Positions 40,801 through 52,037 of a stretch of DNA of 64,000 bases are shown here, piece after piece. How positions within the stretch are numbered: position 1 is the first letter of the stretch; every line of letters begins with the position of its first letter. Position numbers and translations under genes: made by a program. This DNA is from an uncultured Prochlorococcus sp. (GTDB taxonomy: Bacteria; Cyanobacteriota; Cyanobacteriia; PCC-6307; Cyanobiaceae). The stretch is taken from assembly GCA_902572825.1 (NCBI GenBank), contig CACGHD010000002.1, forward strand, positions 17,894 to 81,893, written 5' to 3'. The notes under the pieces are model-generated. The model made no database searches, had not been told where the DNA came from, and was given only the letters and a program-made list of their open reading frames with translations.

Positions 40801-41356
40801 TGATTTATATATAGAAATGCTCCATGAGGCTATTTCAGAAATCAGTGGGCAAGAAATACCAGAAGTTAACGACACTCAAATTGATCTACCAATAAATGCA
40901 TTTATACCTGCAACATGGATATTAAACAGAGAAGAGAAGCTTGAGGCTTACAAATCTGCTACTGAATGTTCAAATAATTATGAATTAACTGAATTAGCTA
41001 CAGACTGGGTTAATAGATATGGAAACTTACCTAAACCTGTTGAGTCTTTAATTATGATAATGAGATTAAAATTACTAGCAAAAAAATGTGGTTTTAATAA
41101 GATCAAGCTTAAAAAGCCAAACATACTGATAGAGACAAAATTAAAAAATTCTACTTTTAAAATACTTAAAAATTCTTTGGCAAGTAGTGTTCAAAATAAA
41201 TTTAATTTTAATGAAGGCGAACAATTATCAATCATCACTATAAGAGGTTTAGGTGCAACTGAAATTCAAAATCAAATTGATCAACTAATATTGTGGTTCG
41301 GGTCTTTTGAAAGAGAAATAAAGAATTTCGATAAAGAACTTATTAAAAGAGAATAA
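37847..41356 (+). CDS. mfd: Transcription-repair coupling factor
   Basis: RID and helicase motifs (CGDVGFGKTEVA, DEEQRFGVKQKE, LRGRVGRS); 1169 aa. Confidence 0.97.
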   Translation: MSLNTLVDYISNSQITSELIKRISKNNELNIVGSSRYAKSIILDSIAKKEKKNILLICPNAEIAYKWIGYFESINDKAVLYYPPTEHLPYSSINKSKEIEFSQLTVLSKLIKKEKNELNIVISTERSLQPHLINKNLLIENKLDLQKGVQIEIQELANKLTLLGYTKDNVTSTEGFWTRRGEIIDIYPVNNEFPIRLEFFDNVIEKIREYDPHTQKTLESINNIEIIQAGFDLLIKDKLNNFSKNGIFNSEDINKNNLDRYLGIIEKEPSNIIDFIDRETILVIDELEDCTKFANNWYLDSESNFDNCEYELNENLKNNDINLEAKPNLHLKFDEILNSLGNFKLIKFYEFESKVNIDNKFLLNDKRINSYSKNIGKLSNDINKNIKNNEKVWILSAQPLRTRTLLFEHECNTNFLSNSNDIDEAFKSINNSIPLILKNKNNYEIEGFYLPIWKVVLMTDKELFSQQSLFNNVFIRRKKRSVNSNINVNKINPGDFIVHKNHGIGKFLKIEKINITGDSRDYLVIQYQDGKISVAADQLGSVNRYRSSGKIKPKINKLGGTEWERIKDKNKKQIKKVAVDILKLYAKREKLKGYIYPEDGPWQDELEESFPYQPTPDQITAVEEIKSDMESDKPMDRLVCGDVGFGKTEVAVRAIFKAITSGKQVILLAPTTILAQQHWRTINNRFSPYPIKVSLLNRFKTVNERKEIYAGLKNNKIDLVVATHQILGKEIEIKNLGLLVIDEEQRFGVKQKEKIKKIKTNIDVLTLSATPIPRTLYMSLSGLRQMSLLNTPPPSRRSIKTYLSEIDMDVIRTAINQELDRGGQIFYVLPRISDIDQAINKLKNMFPSLKFIVAHGQMNETELENAMIAFNNGEVDLMICTTIIESGLDIPKVNTIIIEDSHKFGLSQLYQLRGRVGRSGVQAHAWLFYPNINKINDAAKQRLKAIKDFSELGSGYQLAMKDMEIRGVGSLLGEEQSGKVNAIGYDLYIEMLHEAISEISGQEIPEVNDTQIDLPINAFIPATWILNREEKLEAYKSATECSNNYELTELATDWVNRYGNLPKPVESLIMIMRLKLLAKKCGFNKIKLKKPNILIETKLKNSTFKILKNSLASSVQNKFNFNEGEQLSIITIRGLGATEIQNQIDQLILWFGSFEREIKNFDKELIKRE

Positions 41357-41428
41357 ATTATTAAATAATTACTTAAAATCCGCGAATCAGTTTAATTTCG
41401 GTTAGGTTAAAAAAAATTTATTTATTTT

Positions 41429-41590
41429 ATGGGTGAATATATAGACGTCGGAATACAATCTTCGATTTTACCCTTATCAATTATTCTTTCATCAATTGCA
41501 CTTGGCATATTTGCATTATTCGGAGAAGAAGCAGAAAATGATGATGATGATTCTGATTCAGGAAGCGGTGGCCTAATGCAACCTATTTGA
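41429..41590 (+). CDS. Putative single-TM microprotein with acidic tail (53 aa)
   Basis: MGEYIDVGIQSSILPLSIILSSIALGIFALFGEEAENDDDDSDSGSGGLMQPI. Confidence 0.65.
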   Translation: MGEYIDVGIQSSILPLSIILSSIALGIFALFGEEAENDDDDSDSGSGGLMQPI

Positions 41591-41592
41591 AA

Positions 41593-41961
41593 CTATTTAT
41601 AAACAATTTGTTTAGACTTTCTCTTAGAGACTTTAAATAACCTATTAAAAGAACCTATAATTAAAATAAGAGCAGTAAAAGAAGACACAAAAATAAAAGT
41701 CACCAAAAATATTTCATAGAGATATGAAAAGAGTTGAATTAATAATAAAAAAGATTTATTAAATGTCGAAGGTAGATTTTGTAACAGCAATTTTTTATTA
41801 GGAATTAAATAATTTATATAAATTAATAAAACACTCAAAATAAACAAAAAGGAAGCTTCAGTAAATAGTCTTTTTTTAGATTTTCTTCTTAAATTTAATT
41901 TATTTTTAAAAATATATTTTTCATTTTTAATATTCAAATTTGGAATTTTTAAATCTGCCAT
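41593..41961 (-). CDS. Hypothetical membrane protein
   Basis: 122 aa, two to three hydrophobic helices. Confidence 0.65.
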   Translation of the reverse strand: MADLKIPNLNIKNEKYIFKNKLNLRRKSKKRLFTEASFLFILSVLLIYINYLIPNKKLLLQNLPSTFNKSFLLLIQLFSYLYEIFLVTFIFVSSFTALILIIGSFNRLFKVSKRKSKQIVYK

Positions 41962-42049
41962 AAATCAAAGCTCAAAAAATAAATTTGAATAACTCTGAAA
42001 AGAAATTAACCCATAGTATCGTGTTTGTATTTAAGATGCTAATTGCTCT

Positions 42050-42640
42050 TTATTCAGGACTTATTAGTTCTTTTTTTTCTATATTTTCGAAAGGACTATA
42101 AAAATAAATAAAAGAAGAAGAGAATAGAATTAAAGAGCAAATTGCAATAAAAGGTGGAATGAAGAAATTGAAAAATTTAACATTTTTATTTAACCCAAAT
42201 CTTAATTTTTTAGCAATTTTAATAGGTATATCAGTTTTTTTTATTCTTACTTTTGGCGATTCATTTAACTGATCAAAACAATTTATTGTATCTGAAAGCA
42301 ATGAATTACCAATCTTTAAAACTAAAGGCTTTACATTTGGTTTAGAGCTCTTGAGAAGAATATTATGAATGTGGAGATTTTCGGCTTTAATATCAATTAA
42401 TTTAGATTCATATATTGGGATTTCGTTTTTGATTAAAAGATTTGAATAAATATAAAAAGCATTCATAATAGGCCCTAAATGTTCAATTTTTCCTTCTATA
42501 AGTGGTTTATCAGCTATGGTTAATTTCCATTGAGAAATTATAGATATTTGATCTTTAATTTCATTATTGGAATAATCTGGCAATCCGATTATTTCGAGAC
42601 TTGCTGAAGATTGATGAAATGACAATTTATTCTGAATCAT
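42050..42640 (-). CDS. DUF4335-like protein
   Basis: Family-like sequence and pairing with the DUF3038-like gene. Confidence 0.72.
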   Translation of the reverse strand: MIQNKLSFHQSSASLEIIGLPDYSNNEIKDQISIISQWKLTIADKPLIEGKIEHLGPIMNAFYIYSNLLIKNEIPIYESKLIDIKAENLHIHNILLKSSKPNVKPLVLKIGNSLLSDTINCFDQLNESPKVRIKKTDIPIKIAKKLRFGLNKNVKFFNFFIPPFIAICSLILFSSSFIYFYSPFENIEKKELISPE

Positions 42641-42641
42641 A

Positions 42642-43166
42642 TTAAAAATCGTATAAAAAATTCTTCAACTTTTGATAACCCTGATTTGAAATGCAAAAAG
42701 ATAAAATAAGTAGAGATTTTACGATTATCTCATCATTTTCAGCTTGATTTAAAAGCTTTTTCACTCTCATACTATCTATATTAAATCTCTCTTTAATCAA
42801 CTCAATAAATCTCTTATTAAAATCATCCCAAATCACTGAATTCTCTTCTATGTCTTCTTTAGATTTAAGTATCTCTCTGATATAAGGATATAAATATTTA
42901 GACATTTCAACTGTAATCTTAATTAAGGCATCGAATTCGTTAAGTTTAATATTGTTAGTAACATAAGATTTTCTCAATGGATTATTGTTCCTTAATTTCC
43001 AAATGGTCACTTTATTTGGAAAAACCTTATTAAGATTAAGTCTATTTGATAAGGCGTAAAGGGACTGGATACCATTTAAGTCAATAGTTTCTAATATTAA
43101 TAATAATAAATCAAGCTTCTCTATAGAATTTCTTGATACCTGATTTCCTCTAGTTAAAACTGAAAT
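42642..43166 (-). CDS. DUF3038-like protein; coding similarity extends upstream of the track ORF, start uncertain
   Basis: In-frame upstream translation TRGNQVSRNSIEKLDLLLLILETIDLNGIQSLYALSNRLNLNKVFPNKV before TIWKLRNNNPLRKSYV; no ATG/GTG/TTG before the stop at 43173-43175. Confidence 0.65.
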   Translation of the reverse strand: MSVLTRGNQVSRNSIEKLDLLLLILETIDLNGIQSLYALSNRLNLNKVFPNKVTIWKLRNNNPLRKSYVTNNIKLNEFDALIKITVEMSKYLYPYIREILKSKEDIEENSVIWDDFNKRFIELIKERFNIDSMRVKKLLNQAENDEIIVKSLLILSFCISNQGYQKLKNFLYDF

Positions 43167-43205
43167 TGTTCTTTATTGGATTATGGATAAATTATAACAG
43201 GATTA

Positions 43206-43403
43206 TTAATCGATTTTTTGAAATAAAAATGAATATAACTTATCTAGTTCTTCAATAGTTAGCATTCCATAACTCCATAATATTATGGGTAATGGAGTGT
43301 TATTTTTTATAGATAATTTTATGCCAAGTTCAATAGTGGATTCATCTAAACCTAATACATTAAATAAATAAATTATCATTTCTCTAGATATAAAATTATT
43401 CAT
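43206..43403 (-). CDS. DUF2949-like small protein
   Basis: LGLDESTIELGIKLSIKNNTPLPIILWSYGMLTIEELDKLYSFL. Confidence 0.7.
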   Translation of the reverse strand: MNNFISREMIIYLFNVLGLDESTIELGIKLSIKNNTPLPIILWSYGMLTIEELDKLYSFLFQKID

Positions 43404-43408
43404 TAATT

Positions 43409-44563
43409 CTATTTAATACTTGAATAAATTAGAGATTTAGTCATTTGATTTAGGACTAATTTTCTTGTAAAAAGAAATTTGTTTAAAAGTAAAAATGAAA
43501 ATTTCCTAATTGGAAATAAAAAAACGTTTCTATTAGCAAAAATTGAAATCAATGAGTCAGTTATAAAAATTGTGAAGATAATATCTAAAATCCTGCTTGA
43601 AAAATACTTAAATTTAAATAATATCAATTGCATTTTAGTAATAGCAGTATTTTTATTAAGAAGATCATAAATAGTATTAACATCTCTCCAACAAGTATTT
43701 AGACCTTGACCACCAACGGGATGAAATGTATGAAATGCATCTCCTACAAAAACAAATTTTTTAAAATTTAAAACTGGTAAATTTAAGGATAATGAAACAG
43801 GAAAAATATTAAATTCGCCAATTATTTGGTCCAATTTAAATTCATCTGGCAAGATTGTTGATAAATTATCCATTAAAAAATTCTTGTCAGAATTTAACCT
43901 TTCAATTGCCTTTAATGTATTTGAAGTCCAAATTACTTGATATAAGTTTTTTTCTAAAGGTAATAATGCAAGTGGGCCTTCTTTTCTAAAAATTTCATAA
44001 GCACGCTTTTCACAATGACCTCTAAGAGAAACTTTAAAAGTTAAACAAGATTGACTGTAAGATTTTTTTATATCAACAAAATCTAATAATTTTTTATCAA
44101 GTGAGTTTGCTCCTGTTGAAAAGAACTGATAATCAAATAATATTTTTTTACGCAACAATCTCTGGGGTGTCATAAAAAAAATATTTTCATAATTATCCAT
44201 CTCTTGAAAAAATACGTTCATGAGATCCGAATGTTTTACTACCCAGCCAATATTTTCAGCAGAACTTATATCTTCATCTAAGTCAAAGGTTGATAAATTG
44301 GCAGTAGCAGAAGTTAGGCTATCTGAAATTGAAAGGGTATTAAAGCCAAATAAAAATGGTTCTAATTTTTCCCAAAGTCCGAATTTAGATAAGATTTTTC
44401 TTGTTGAGTGAGTAATTGCATAAGTTTTATCTTTATCAATTAATCTATCCTTTGTTAATAAATCAGTTAAAAAAATATTGCAATCAAATTTTGAAAGTGC
44501 AATTGAAAGTAATAATCCTGTTGGACCTGATCCAACAATTTTAAAATTGAATTTATTTTTCAT
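43409..44563 (-). CDS. UbiH-family FAD-dependent hydroxylase
   Basis: IVGSGPTGLLLSIALSK (FAD), FVGDAFHTFHPVGGQGLNTCWRD. Confidence 0.9.
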   Translation of the reverse strand: MKNKFNFKIVGSGPTGLLLSIALSKFDCNIFLTDLLTKDRLIDKDKTYAITHSTRKILSKFGLWEKLEPFLFGFNTLSISDSLTSATANLSTFDLDEDISSAENIGWVVKHSDLMNVFFQEMDNYENIFFMTPQRLLRKKILFDYQFFSTGANSLDKKLLDFVDIKKSYSQSCLTFKVSLRGHCEKRAYEIFRKEGPLALLPLEKNLYQVIWTSNTLKAIERLNSDKNFLMDNLSTILPDEFKLDQIIGEFNIFPVSLSLNLPVLNFKKFVFVGDAFHTFHPVGGQGLNTCWRDVNTIYDLLNKNTAITKMQLILFKFKYFSSRILDIIFTIFITDSLISIFANRNVFLFPIRKFSFLLLNKFLFTRKLVLNQMTKSLIYSSIK

Positions 44564-44582
44564 CAGATTATATAAGTATCAA

Positions 44583-45224
44583 CTATCCATTCAAATAAAT
44601 ATAGCAAATTTCCTCAAATGCTGGTCTTAATAAATAGGGATACTCTCCAACCCATAAGTTAATTTCAGGAAGCCAAGCATCGGTCAAATAAAAATCTCTA
44701 TCAAAATTACGGTTATCAGATGTTATTAAACATCTAATACTCGAACCCACCCTAATTTGACTGTGCTTATTTTCCATAGGAAAACTTAATTTTTCCAAAT
44801 AACCATCTTCATCTTCTAATTCAAGTACTAACCAAGTCCTTTTGTTTTCGATAACTTCTAATCGACCTTGCCTATTAGATTGTTCTCTTGAACTTTCTAT
44901 CTTTTCTGTTTTATAGATATCTGATATGTAGCCATCAAATATAGAATAAAATTTATATTTTCTTATTTTCAAATTTTTTCTACTTGATTCCAAAATTGGA
45001 CCCCAGATGATATACAAAAAGAAACCTACACATAGGAATAACCAAAAATTATTAGTTTGATCTCCAGTCGAACTAATAATTAAAGAGATAAATCCACCTA
45101 TTGAAGAAACTATTACTCTTTGAAGAATTTTTCTCGGATTCCCCAACGCGTACTTAAATTGACTTCCTGTACCAACTGCAGGAATAAGTTTTGAAATTTG
45201 ACTTGAATTAATTGGAATTAACAT
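44583..45224 (-). CDS. Conserved cyanobacterial membrane protein
   Basis: 213 aa, two TM helices. Confidence 0.7.
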   Translation of the reverse strand: MLIPINSSQISKLIPAVGTGSQFKYALGNPRKILQRVIVSSIGGFISLIISSTGDQTNNFWLFLCVGFFLYIIWGPILESSRKNLKIRKYKFYSIFDGYISDIYKTEKIESSREQSNRQGRLEVIENKRTWLVLELEDEDGYLEKLSFPMENKHSQIRVGSSIRCLITSDNRNFDRDFYLTDAWLPEINLWVGEYPYLLRPAFEEICYIYLNG

Positions 45225-45225
45225 T

Positions 45226-46074
45226 TTAAAAAATCAATTTTTCAAGTCCATAAACTAAAGTTTCATAATTACCAATTTTTTTAATAGCCTGTAAAACTCC
45301 TGGCATATATGCCTTTCTATCAATAGTGTCATGCTTAATTGTGTATGTTTCACCTGGAGATCCCATAATTACTAACTGATGAGCGAGTAATCCTGGTAAT
45401 CGTACAGAATGTATATTAATTCCTGAATCTCTAAGCCCACCCCTTACACCTTTCAATGACTCAGACTCTTTTACTAAATTCTGATTAAATTTCTTTGGAT
45501 ATTCTTCAATCATTTCTGCAGTTTTTATACACGTCCCACTAGGAGAATCAGCTTTTTGATTATGATGCATTTCTATTAATTCAATATTGTCATAAAACCT
45601 TGCAGCTACCGATGCCGCTTGCTGAAGAAGAACCATACCTACTGAAAAATTTGGAATTATTGCACAACCTACCGATGCTTTTTGAGCAAAAACAGACAAA
45701 TCTTGTATTTGCGAAGGGCTTAGACCTGTAGTTCCTACTACTGGTGATACACCATATGCAATAGCTGATCTGGTATTTTCATACACAGAATCAGGATGAG
45801 TAAAATCAACCAGCACAGGTTTGATTTTTTCATTTCTATAATTTTGACTAACAGAACATAAAGATCCTTCAAAATCATTTGAAACAAAGACATCACAATT
45901 TTCAACATTTAATAATTCAGAAATATTTGAGCCATTGTTCCTTTCATTTATGTCGATTGCTGCAACAAGTTCACAATCTGTTGAATTTAATACAGTATTA
46001 ACAACTTCTCTACCCATTCTGCCTAAAGCTCCGGAAACTAGTACTGGTATGGGTTCTTTGGGATTTTCAATCAT
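45226..46074 (-). CDS. dapB: 4-hydroxy-tetrahydrodipicolinate reductase
   Basis: [36 protein letters not shown]. Confidence 0.96.
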   Translation of the reverse strand: MIENPKEPIPVLVSGALGRMGREVVNTVLNSTDCELVAAIDINERNNGSNISELLNVENCDVFVSNDFEGSLCSVSQNYRNEKIKPVLVDFTHPDSVYENTRSAIAYGVSPVVGTTGLSPSQIQDLSVFAQKASVGCAIIPNFSVGMVLLQQAASVAARFYDNIELIEMHHNQKADSPSGTCIKTAEMIEEYPKKFNQNLVKESESLKGVRGGLRDSGINIHSVRLPGLLAHQLVIMGSPGETYTIKHDTIDRKAYMPGVLQAIKKIGNYETLVYGLEKLIF

Positions 46075-46176
46075 TTTTTTAAAAATTTTTTTTTTAAAGG
46101 TTGTTACACGCTATTTATATTGCACACAATAACGTCTTTTCATTCGTAGGCTGGTAGAAATACTTAAAGAAAATCA

Positions 46177-49100
46177 ATGTTTACGCAGGTCCGCTCAGCA
46201 AACCGCAGAGTATCTCCTGTTGAGGATAACAAACACAAAGTTGTAATAAAAGCAGTTTATGTTGTCCTTGAGCCACAATACCAAAATTCCTTAACGGAAG
46301 CTGCAAAGTCAATTAATAAGATGAATGGGCCAATAGGTATAGACCTTAGCGGCTATCTTATCGAAGAACTGAGGAATGATAGTAATTTTGAAGATTTTAA
46401 AGAAGATATAGCTAATGCAGATATATTTGTTGCTTCACTAATTTTCATTGAAGATCTTGCTCAAAAAGTAGTTGATGCGGTATCTCCATTTAAAGACAAA
46501 CTTAAAGCTTCAATTGTTTTTCCCTCCATGCCAGAGGTAATGAGATTAAACAAGTTAGGGTCATTTAGCATGTCCCAACTTGGTCAATCCAAAAGTATTA
46601 TTGGAGATTTAATAAAAAAGAAAAAAGAATCCGATGGAGCAAGCTTCCAAGATTCAATGTTGAAGTTATTAAATACACTACCTTCAATACTTAAATATCT
46701 ACCAGTAGAAAAAGCTCAAGATGCTAGAACATTTATTCTGAGTTTTCAGTATTGGTTAGGAGGTACCACTGAGAACTTAAAAAACTTCTTATTAATGATT
46801 TCTGAAAAGTACGCTGTTTCAGAAATCATAAAAGATCAAATAGAAGAGTTCAAAATTCAAGATCCTGAAACTTTCCCAGATTTAGGAATTTGGCATCCTC
46901 TTGCTCCTTGCATGTTTGAAAGTCTCAAAGAATATCAAAATTGGGAAAATAATAGAAAAGACCTAAACCCTAAAGATGACAAAACCCCAACTATAGGATT
47001 AGTTCTTCAAAGGAGTCATATAGTAACAGGAGATGATGCTCATTACGTTGCTGTTATTCAAGAATTGGAATATAGAGGAGCGAGAGTACTTCCTATCTTC
47101 TGTGGAGGTCTAGATTTTTCTAAACCAGTTAATGAATTCTATTATGATTCGATAAATAAGGATCAACCTATAGTTGATGGAGTGGTATCTCTAACCGGAT
47201 TTGCACTAGTTGGGGGGCCAGCAAGACAAGATCATCCAAAAGCTATTGAAGCTCTAAAAAGGCTTAACAGACCATATATGGTCGCACTTCCATTAGTATT
47301 CCAAACCACGCAAGAATGGGAAGATAGTGATTTAGGGTTACACCCGGTACAAGTAGCACTTCAGATCGCAATTCCAGAGCTTGATGGTGCTATTGAACCT
47401 ATTATTCTTTCAGGTCGTGATGATGCAACAGGTAAGGCTCATACACTCCAAGATAGAGTTGATGTAATCGCTGAAAGAGCCATTAAATGGTCAACATTAA
47501 GGGTTAAGCAAAGAAAGGATAAAAAATTAGCTATTACTGTATTTAGTTTTCCTCCAGACAAAGGAAATGTTGGTACGGCAGCATACTTAAATGTTTTCGG
47601 TTCAATTTACAGAGTACTTCTTGAAATGAAATCGAAAGGTTATCAAATAGATGAACTTCCAAGTAATTCAAAAGAATTAATGGAAAAAGTAATTAACAAC
47701 CCTGAAGCAATGGATGGCTCTCCAGAGTTAAATATTGCTCATAAGATGTCAGTAAAAGAATACGAAGAGTTCACACCATATTCACAAAGACTTGAAGAGA
47801 ATTGGGGTAAACCTCCTGGAAATTTAAATAGCGATGGACAAAATCTTCTTATTTATGGAAAACATTTTGGAAATGTTTTTATTGGAGTTCAACCTACATT
47901 TGGTTATGAAGGTGATCCGATGAGATTACTTTATTCAAGAAGTGCAAGTCCTCACCACGGTTTCGCTGCTTATTACACCTACGTAGAAAAAATCTGGGGT
48001 GCTGATGCTGTTCTTCATTTTGGAACTCACGGCTCACTTGAATTTATGCCTGGGAAACAGATGGGCATGAGTGAAACATGCTACCCAGATTCTCTCATTG
48101 GATCATTACCTAATTTGTATTACTATGCTGCGAATAATCCTTCTGAAGCAACAATTGCGAAGAGAAGAGGGTATGCTTCAACTATAAGCTATTTAACTCC
48201 TCCAGCAGAAAATGCAGGACTCTACAAAGGACTTAAAGAACTAAGTGAACTTGTTGGTTCTTATCAACAATTAAGAGAAAATAGTAGAGGTATTCAAATT
48301 GTTAATGCAATAGTTGAGACTTCTAAACAATGCAACCTTGACAAAGATGTAGAACTTCCTTCAAAAGACGTAGAAGAACTTTCAATAGATGAAAGAGATT
48401 TATTTGTTGGTAATATCTATAAACAGTTGATGGAAATTGAAAGTAGATTGTTACCTTGCGGTCTCCATACTATTGGGGAAGCCCCAACAGCAGAAGAAGC
48501 AGTTGCAACACTTGTAAATATTGCATCCTTAGAGAGAGAACAAGAAGGATTAAGATCTCTTCCTGGATTACTTGCAGAATCCATTGGTCTAACTATTGAA
48601 GAAATTTATGATGGTAATAATAAAGGTGAACTTAAATTTGTAGAGTTAAATGAAAAAATCATAAAGACAGCAAGAGAGTCGATTTTTGCGATGGTCAACT
48701 CTTTAAAAATTGTTGATGGCAGAGTTTATTTAGAAAAATCACTACTTTCCAAACTTTTAGATTTACTTAAAGTTTTTGGTCTAAATCTACCTACCCCTTG
48801 GCTAAGAGTCTGCAGAATAAATGGATTTAATGAAGTAAATCAGAAGGAATTAAATAAATTATTTGATTACTTACTTTTCTGTCTAGAACAGGTCTGTGCT
48901 GACAAAGAAATGGATAGCCTTATTAAAGCACTAGATGGAAATTATGTTTTACCTGGACCAGGTGGAGATCCTATAAGAAATCCAGGCGTTTTGCCCAGTG
49001 GGAAAAATATCCATGCACTTGATCCTCAATCAATCCCAACTACAGCAGCAGTAGCTGCAGCGAAGTCTGTTGTTGACAAATTAATTGAAAGACAAAAGGA

Positions 49101-50187
49101 AGAGCAAGGAACTTGGCCTGAAACGATAGCTTGTGTTTTATGGGGTACTGATAACATCAAAACTTACGGAGAATCACTGGCACAAATTTTATGGTTTGTT
49201 GGGGTAAAGCCAAAACCAGATTCTGTTGGAAGAATTAACAAACTAGAATTAATTCCTTTAAAAGAATTAGGCAGGCCAAGAATAGATGTAGTAGTTAACT
49301 GTTCAGGAGTATTTAGAGATCTATTTATCAATCAAATGGCATTAATAGATCAGGCAGTCAAATTAGCAGCTGAAGCTGATGAACCATTGGAATCTAATTT
49401 TGTAAGGAAACATACACTTGAACAAGCAGAAAAAGAAGGCACTACCATCAGAGAAGCTTCAGCAAGAGTATTCTCTAATGCAAGCGGAAGTTATAGTTCA
49501 AATGTTAATTTAGCCGTAGAAAATTCAACATGGGAGGAAGAAAATGAATTACAAGAAATGTATTTATCTCGCAAAACATATGCTTTTAATGCCGATAATC
49601 CTGGTGAGATGAATCAAAAAAGAGAGGTATTTGAGTCAGTAATGAAAACAGCAGATGTTACATTTCAAAACCTTGATTCTTCAGAGATTTCATTAACAGA
49701 TGTAAGTCATTATTTTGATTCGGATCCAACAAAATTGATCAAGACATTAAGAGATGACGGAAAAGAACCAAGTAGCTACATAGCGGATACAACCACTTCT
49801 AATGCCCAAGTTAGAACACTTGGAGAAACTATCAGATTAGACTCAAGAACAAAACTTTTAAATCCTAAGTGGTATGAAGGTATGCTCAAATCTGGCTACG
49901 AAGGAGTTAGAGAACTTTCTAACAGACTTAATTACACTCTTGGTTGGAGTGCGACAAGTGGCCAAGTAGATAATTTTGTATATGAAGAAACTAATGAAAC
50001 ATTTATAAATGACGAAGAGATGAGGAAAAGATTAATGGATCTTAATCCTAATAGTTTCAGAAGAATTGTTGGAACATTACTAGAAGTCAATGGTAGGGGA
50101 TATTGGGAAACTTCAGATGAGAATATAGAACAGTTGAAAGAACTATACCAAGAAGTAGAGGATAAAATCGAAGGAGTTAAAGAATAA
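46177..50187 (+). CDS. chlH: Magnesium chelatase subunit H
   Basis: 1336 aa CobN/BchH superfamily; [19 protein letters not shown]. Confidence 0.97.
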   Translation: MFTQVRSANRRVSPVEDNKHKVVIKAVYVVLEPQYQNSLTEAAKSINKMNGPIGIDLSGYLIEELRNDSNFEDFKEDIANADIFVASLIFIEDLAQKVVDAVSPFKDKLKASIVFPSMPEVMRLNKLGSFSMSQLGQSKSIIGDLIKKKKESDGASFQDSMLKLLNTLPSILKYLPVEKAQDARTFILSFQYWLGGTTENLKNFLLMISEKYAVSEIIKDQIEEFKIQDPETFPDLGIWHPLAPCMFESLKEYQNWENNRKDLNPKDDKTPTIGLVLQRSHIVTGDDAHYVAVIQELEYRGARVLPIFCGGLDFSKPVNEFYYDSINKDQPIVDGVVSLTGFALVGGPARQDHPKAIEALKRLNRPYMVALPLVFQTTQEWEDSDLGLHPVQVALQIAIPELDGAIEPIILSGRDDATGKAHTLQDRVDVIAERAIKWSTLRVKQRKDKKLAITVFSFPPDKGNVGTAAYLNVFGSIYRVLLEMKSKGYQIDELPSNSKELMEKVINNPEAMDGSPELNIAHKMSVKEYEEFTPYSQRLEENWGKPPGNLNSDGQNLLIYGKHFGNVFIGVQPTFGYEGDPMRLLYSRSASPHHGFAAYYTYVEKIWGADAVLHFGTHGSLEFMPGKQMGMSETCYPDSLIGSLPNLYYYAANNPSEATIAKRRGYASTISYLTPPAENAGLYKGLKELSELVGSYQQLRENSRGIQIVNAIVETSKQCNLDKDVELPSKDVEELSIDERDLFVGNIYKQLMEIESRLLPCGLHTIGEAPTAEEAVATLVNIASLEREQEGLRSLPGLLAESIGLTIEEIYDGNNKGELKFVELNEKIIKTARESIFAMVNSLKIVDGRVYLEKSLLSKLLDLLKVFGLNLPTPWLRVCRINGFNEVNQKELNKLFDYLLFCLEQVCADKEMDSLIKALDGNYVLPGPGGDPIRNPGVLPSGKNIHALDPQSIPTTAAVAAAKSVVDKLIERQKEEQGTWPETIACVLWGTDNIKTYGESLAQILWFVGVKPKPDSVGRINKLELIPLKELGRPRIDVVVNCSGVFRDLFINQMALIDQAVKLAAEADEPLESNFVRKHTLEQAEKEGTTIREASARVFSNASGSYSSNVNLAVENSTWEEENELQEMYLSRKTYAFNADNPGEMNQKREVFESVMKTADVTFQNLDSSEISLTDVSHYFDSDPTKLIKTLRDDGKEPSSYIADTTTSNAQVRTLGETIRLDSRTKLLNPKWYEGMLKSGYEGVRELSNRLNYTLGWSATSGQVDNFVYEETNETFINDEEMRKRLMDLNPNSFRRIVGTLLEVNGRGYWETSDENIEQLKELYQEVEDKIEGVKE

Positions 50188-50195
50188 TAAATTTA

Positions 50196-51041
50196 TTATT
50201 TTCTGTAAATCCTATCAGCTACTTTTAGGATTTGATAATTTAGTTTGACGTTATGAACTCTCACAATGTCAATATTAAATTGAGAGCAAAGACAGCTTAT
50301 TGCAAGTGTTCCAATATCCCTTTCTTTTGGATTTTTCTCATTCAATATTTCTCCTATAAATCTCTTCCTGGATGCACCTATCAAAATTGGCAAATTCCAT
50401 TTTTTAAATACATCTAAGTTTCTCAATATTTCCAAATTTTGAATAATATCCTTTGAAAAACCAATTCCAGGATCCATTATTATATTTCTTTCAGGTATAT
50501 TTTTTTCTAAAGCATTTTTTATTAAATTATCAAGCGAGCACTTAACATCACTCAATACATTCTTGTAATTAGAGAGTTGATTCATATTTTGACTATTACC
50601 ACGACTATGAGTTATGACGAATGGACAGTTGAATTTTGATACGACATCCAAAATCTTTATATCTCTTCTTCCTCCTGTGACATCATTTATCCAATTAGCA
50701 CCATTTAAAAGAGCTTCGTAAGCCACTTCAGAATTAAAAGTATCAATAGAAATTAAAACATCTGGAAATGCAGATTTTATTAATTTTAGATGTGGGATCA
50801 ATCTTTTTATCTCGATATTAGATCCAACTTCTTCAGCCCCAGGTCTCGTACTTTGAGCACCAAGATCAATAACATCAACACCATTGCTCAAGAAATGATT
50901 TACTTGATCTAAAATTTTTTTTGAAGAATTTAATTCCCCACCATCACTAAATGAATCAGGAGTTAAATTAATAACACCCATAATTGAAGTTTTTTGGCCC
51001 CAGCCTTTTGGCCATGGATTTTTCTTATTGATAATTTGCAA
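50196..51041 (-). CDS. folP: Dihydropteroate synthase
   Basis: [39 protein letters not shown]. Confidence 0.96.
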   Translation of the reverse strand: MQIINKKNPWPKGWGQKTSIMGVINLTPDSFSDGGELNSSKKILDQVNHFLSNGVDVIDLGAQSTRPGAEEVGSNIEIKRLIPHLKLIKSAFPDVLISIDTFNSEVAYEALLNGANWINDVTGGRRDIKILDVVSKFNCPFVITHSRGNSQNMNQLSNYKNVLSDVKCSLDNLIKNALEKNIPERNIIMDPGIGFSKDIIQNLEILRNLDVFKKWNLPILIGASRKRFIGEILNEKNPKERDIGTLAISCLCSQFNIDIVRVHNVKLNYQILKVADRIYRK

Positions 51042-51750
51042 TTCTCGCGAAACTATTTGGATCTAATGAAGCCCCTCCAACCAACACACCATCTATATCA
51101 CTCATTGACATGATTTCGTCAATATTATTAGGTTTAACAGATCCTCCATATTGAATAATTACATCATCAAAACCTATTAATTTCCGAATCAAAGAACATA
51201 TCTTATTGGCGTCTTCTGCCTCACATGTTTTACCAGTGCCAATGGCCCATATTGGTTCATAGGCAACAATTAAATTATATGGATCTGTATTTTCTAATCC
51301 TTGTTCAACCTGTCTAGTAATAACTCTATCGGCTTCTCCTCTCTCTCTTTGTTCTAATGTTTCTCCTACACAAACTATTGGAGTAAGTCCACTTGATTGA
51401 GCAAAAACTGCTCTTTTATTAATTTGTTCATCACTTTCACTAAAATATTTCCTAGGTTCACTATGTCCAACGATTGCATATGATACACCATGTTCAAGAA
51501 GCATTTTGGGAGATATTTCTGCTGTAAATGCTCCTTGATCCTCCCAATGAATATTTTGACTAGAAATATCTAAATATTCAAAATCAGAATGATCAGAAAA
51601 AGTTGAAATAGCAGTAAAAGGTGGAGCAATAACAACTTTACGATCGTCTTTAATGTTTTTTATTAAAGGAATAAACTCTTCTAAATAGGATTTAGCTTCA
51701 GCACAAGTCATGTGCATTTTCCAATTACCAGCAATTACAGATTTTCTCAA
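51025..51750 (-). CDS. tpiA: Triosephosphate isomerase
   Basis: [42 protein letters not shown]. Confidence 0.97.
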   Translation of the reverse strand: MRKSVIAGNWKMHMTCAEAKSYLEEFIPLIKNIKDDRKVVIAPPFTAISTFSDHSDFEYLDISSQNIHWEDQGAFTAEISPKMLLEHGVSYAIVGHSEPRKYFSESDEQINKRAVFAQSSGLTPIVCVGETLEQRERGEADRVITRQVEQGLENTDPYNLIVAYEPIWAIGTGKTCEAEDANKICSLIRKLIGFDDVIIQYGGSVKPNNIDEIMSMSDIDGVLVGGASLDPNSFARIANYQ

Positions 51751-51802
51751 AATACTATCTCCTAGAAAAATATATTAATACAAAGTGAGTTGAATAAGCT
51801 AA

Positions 51803-51979
51803 CTATTCAAAAATTAATTCATTTTTTAGAAATATTACTTTATCTCCCTTGTTTAACTTCCTACCTCTCCTAGTTTCAATTACACCATTAACCTTAACAG
51901 AACCGGATTTGATAAAAATTTTTGCTTCGCCACCAGAAGATACCAAATTTTTCCATTTTAAGAATTGATCCAATTTCAT
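51803..51979 (-). CDS. S4-domain RNA-binding protein (YbcJ-like, 58 aa)
   Basis: MKLDQFLKWKNLVSSGGEAKIFIKSGSVKVNGVIETRRGRKLNKGDKVIF; below track cutoff. Confidence 0.88.
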   Translation of the reverse strand: MKLDQFLKWKNLVSSGGEAKIFIKSGSVKVNGVIETRRGRKLNKGDKVIFLKNELIFE

Positions 51980-52037
51980 TGTTTTTTAATGCCAAAAATA
52001 TTGATAAAATAGGATAAAGAATTAAATATATAATATC

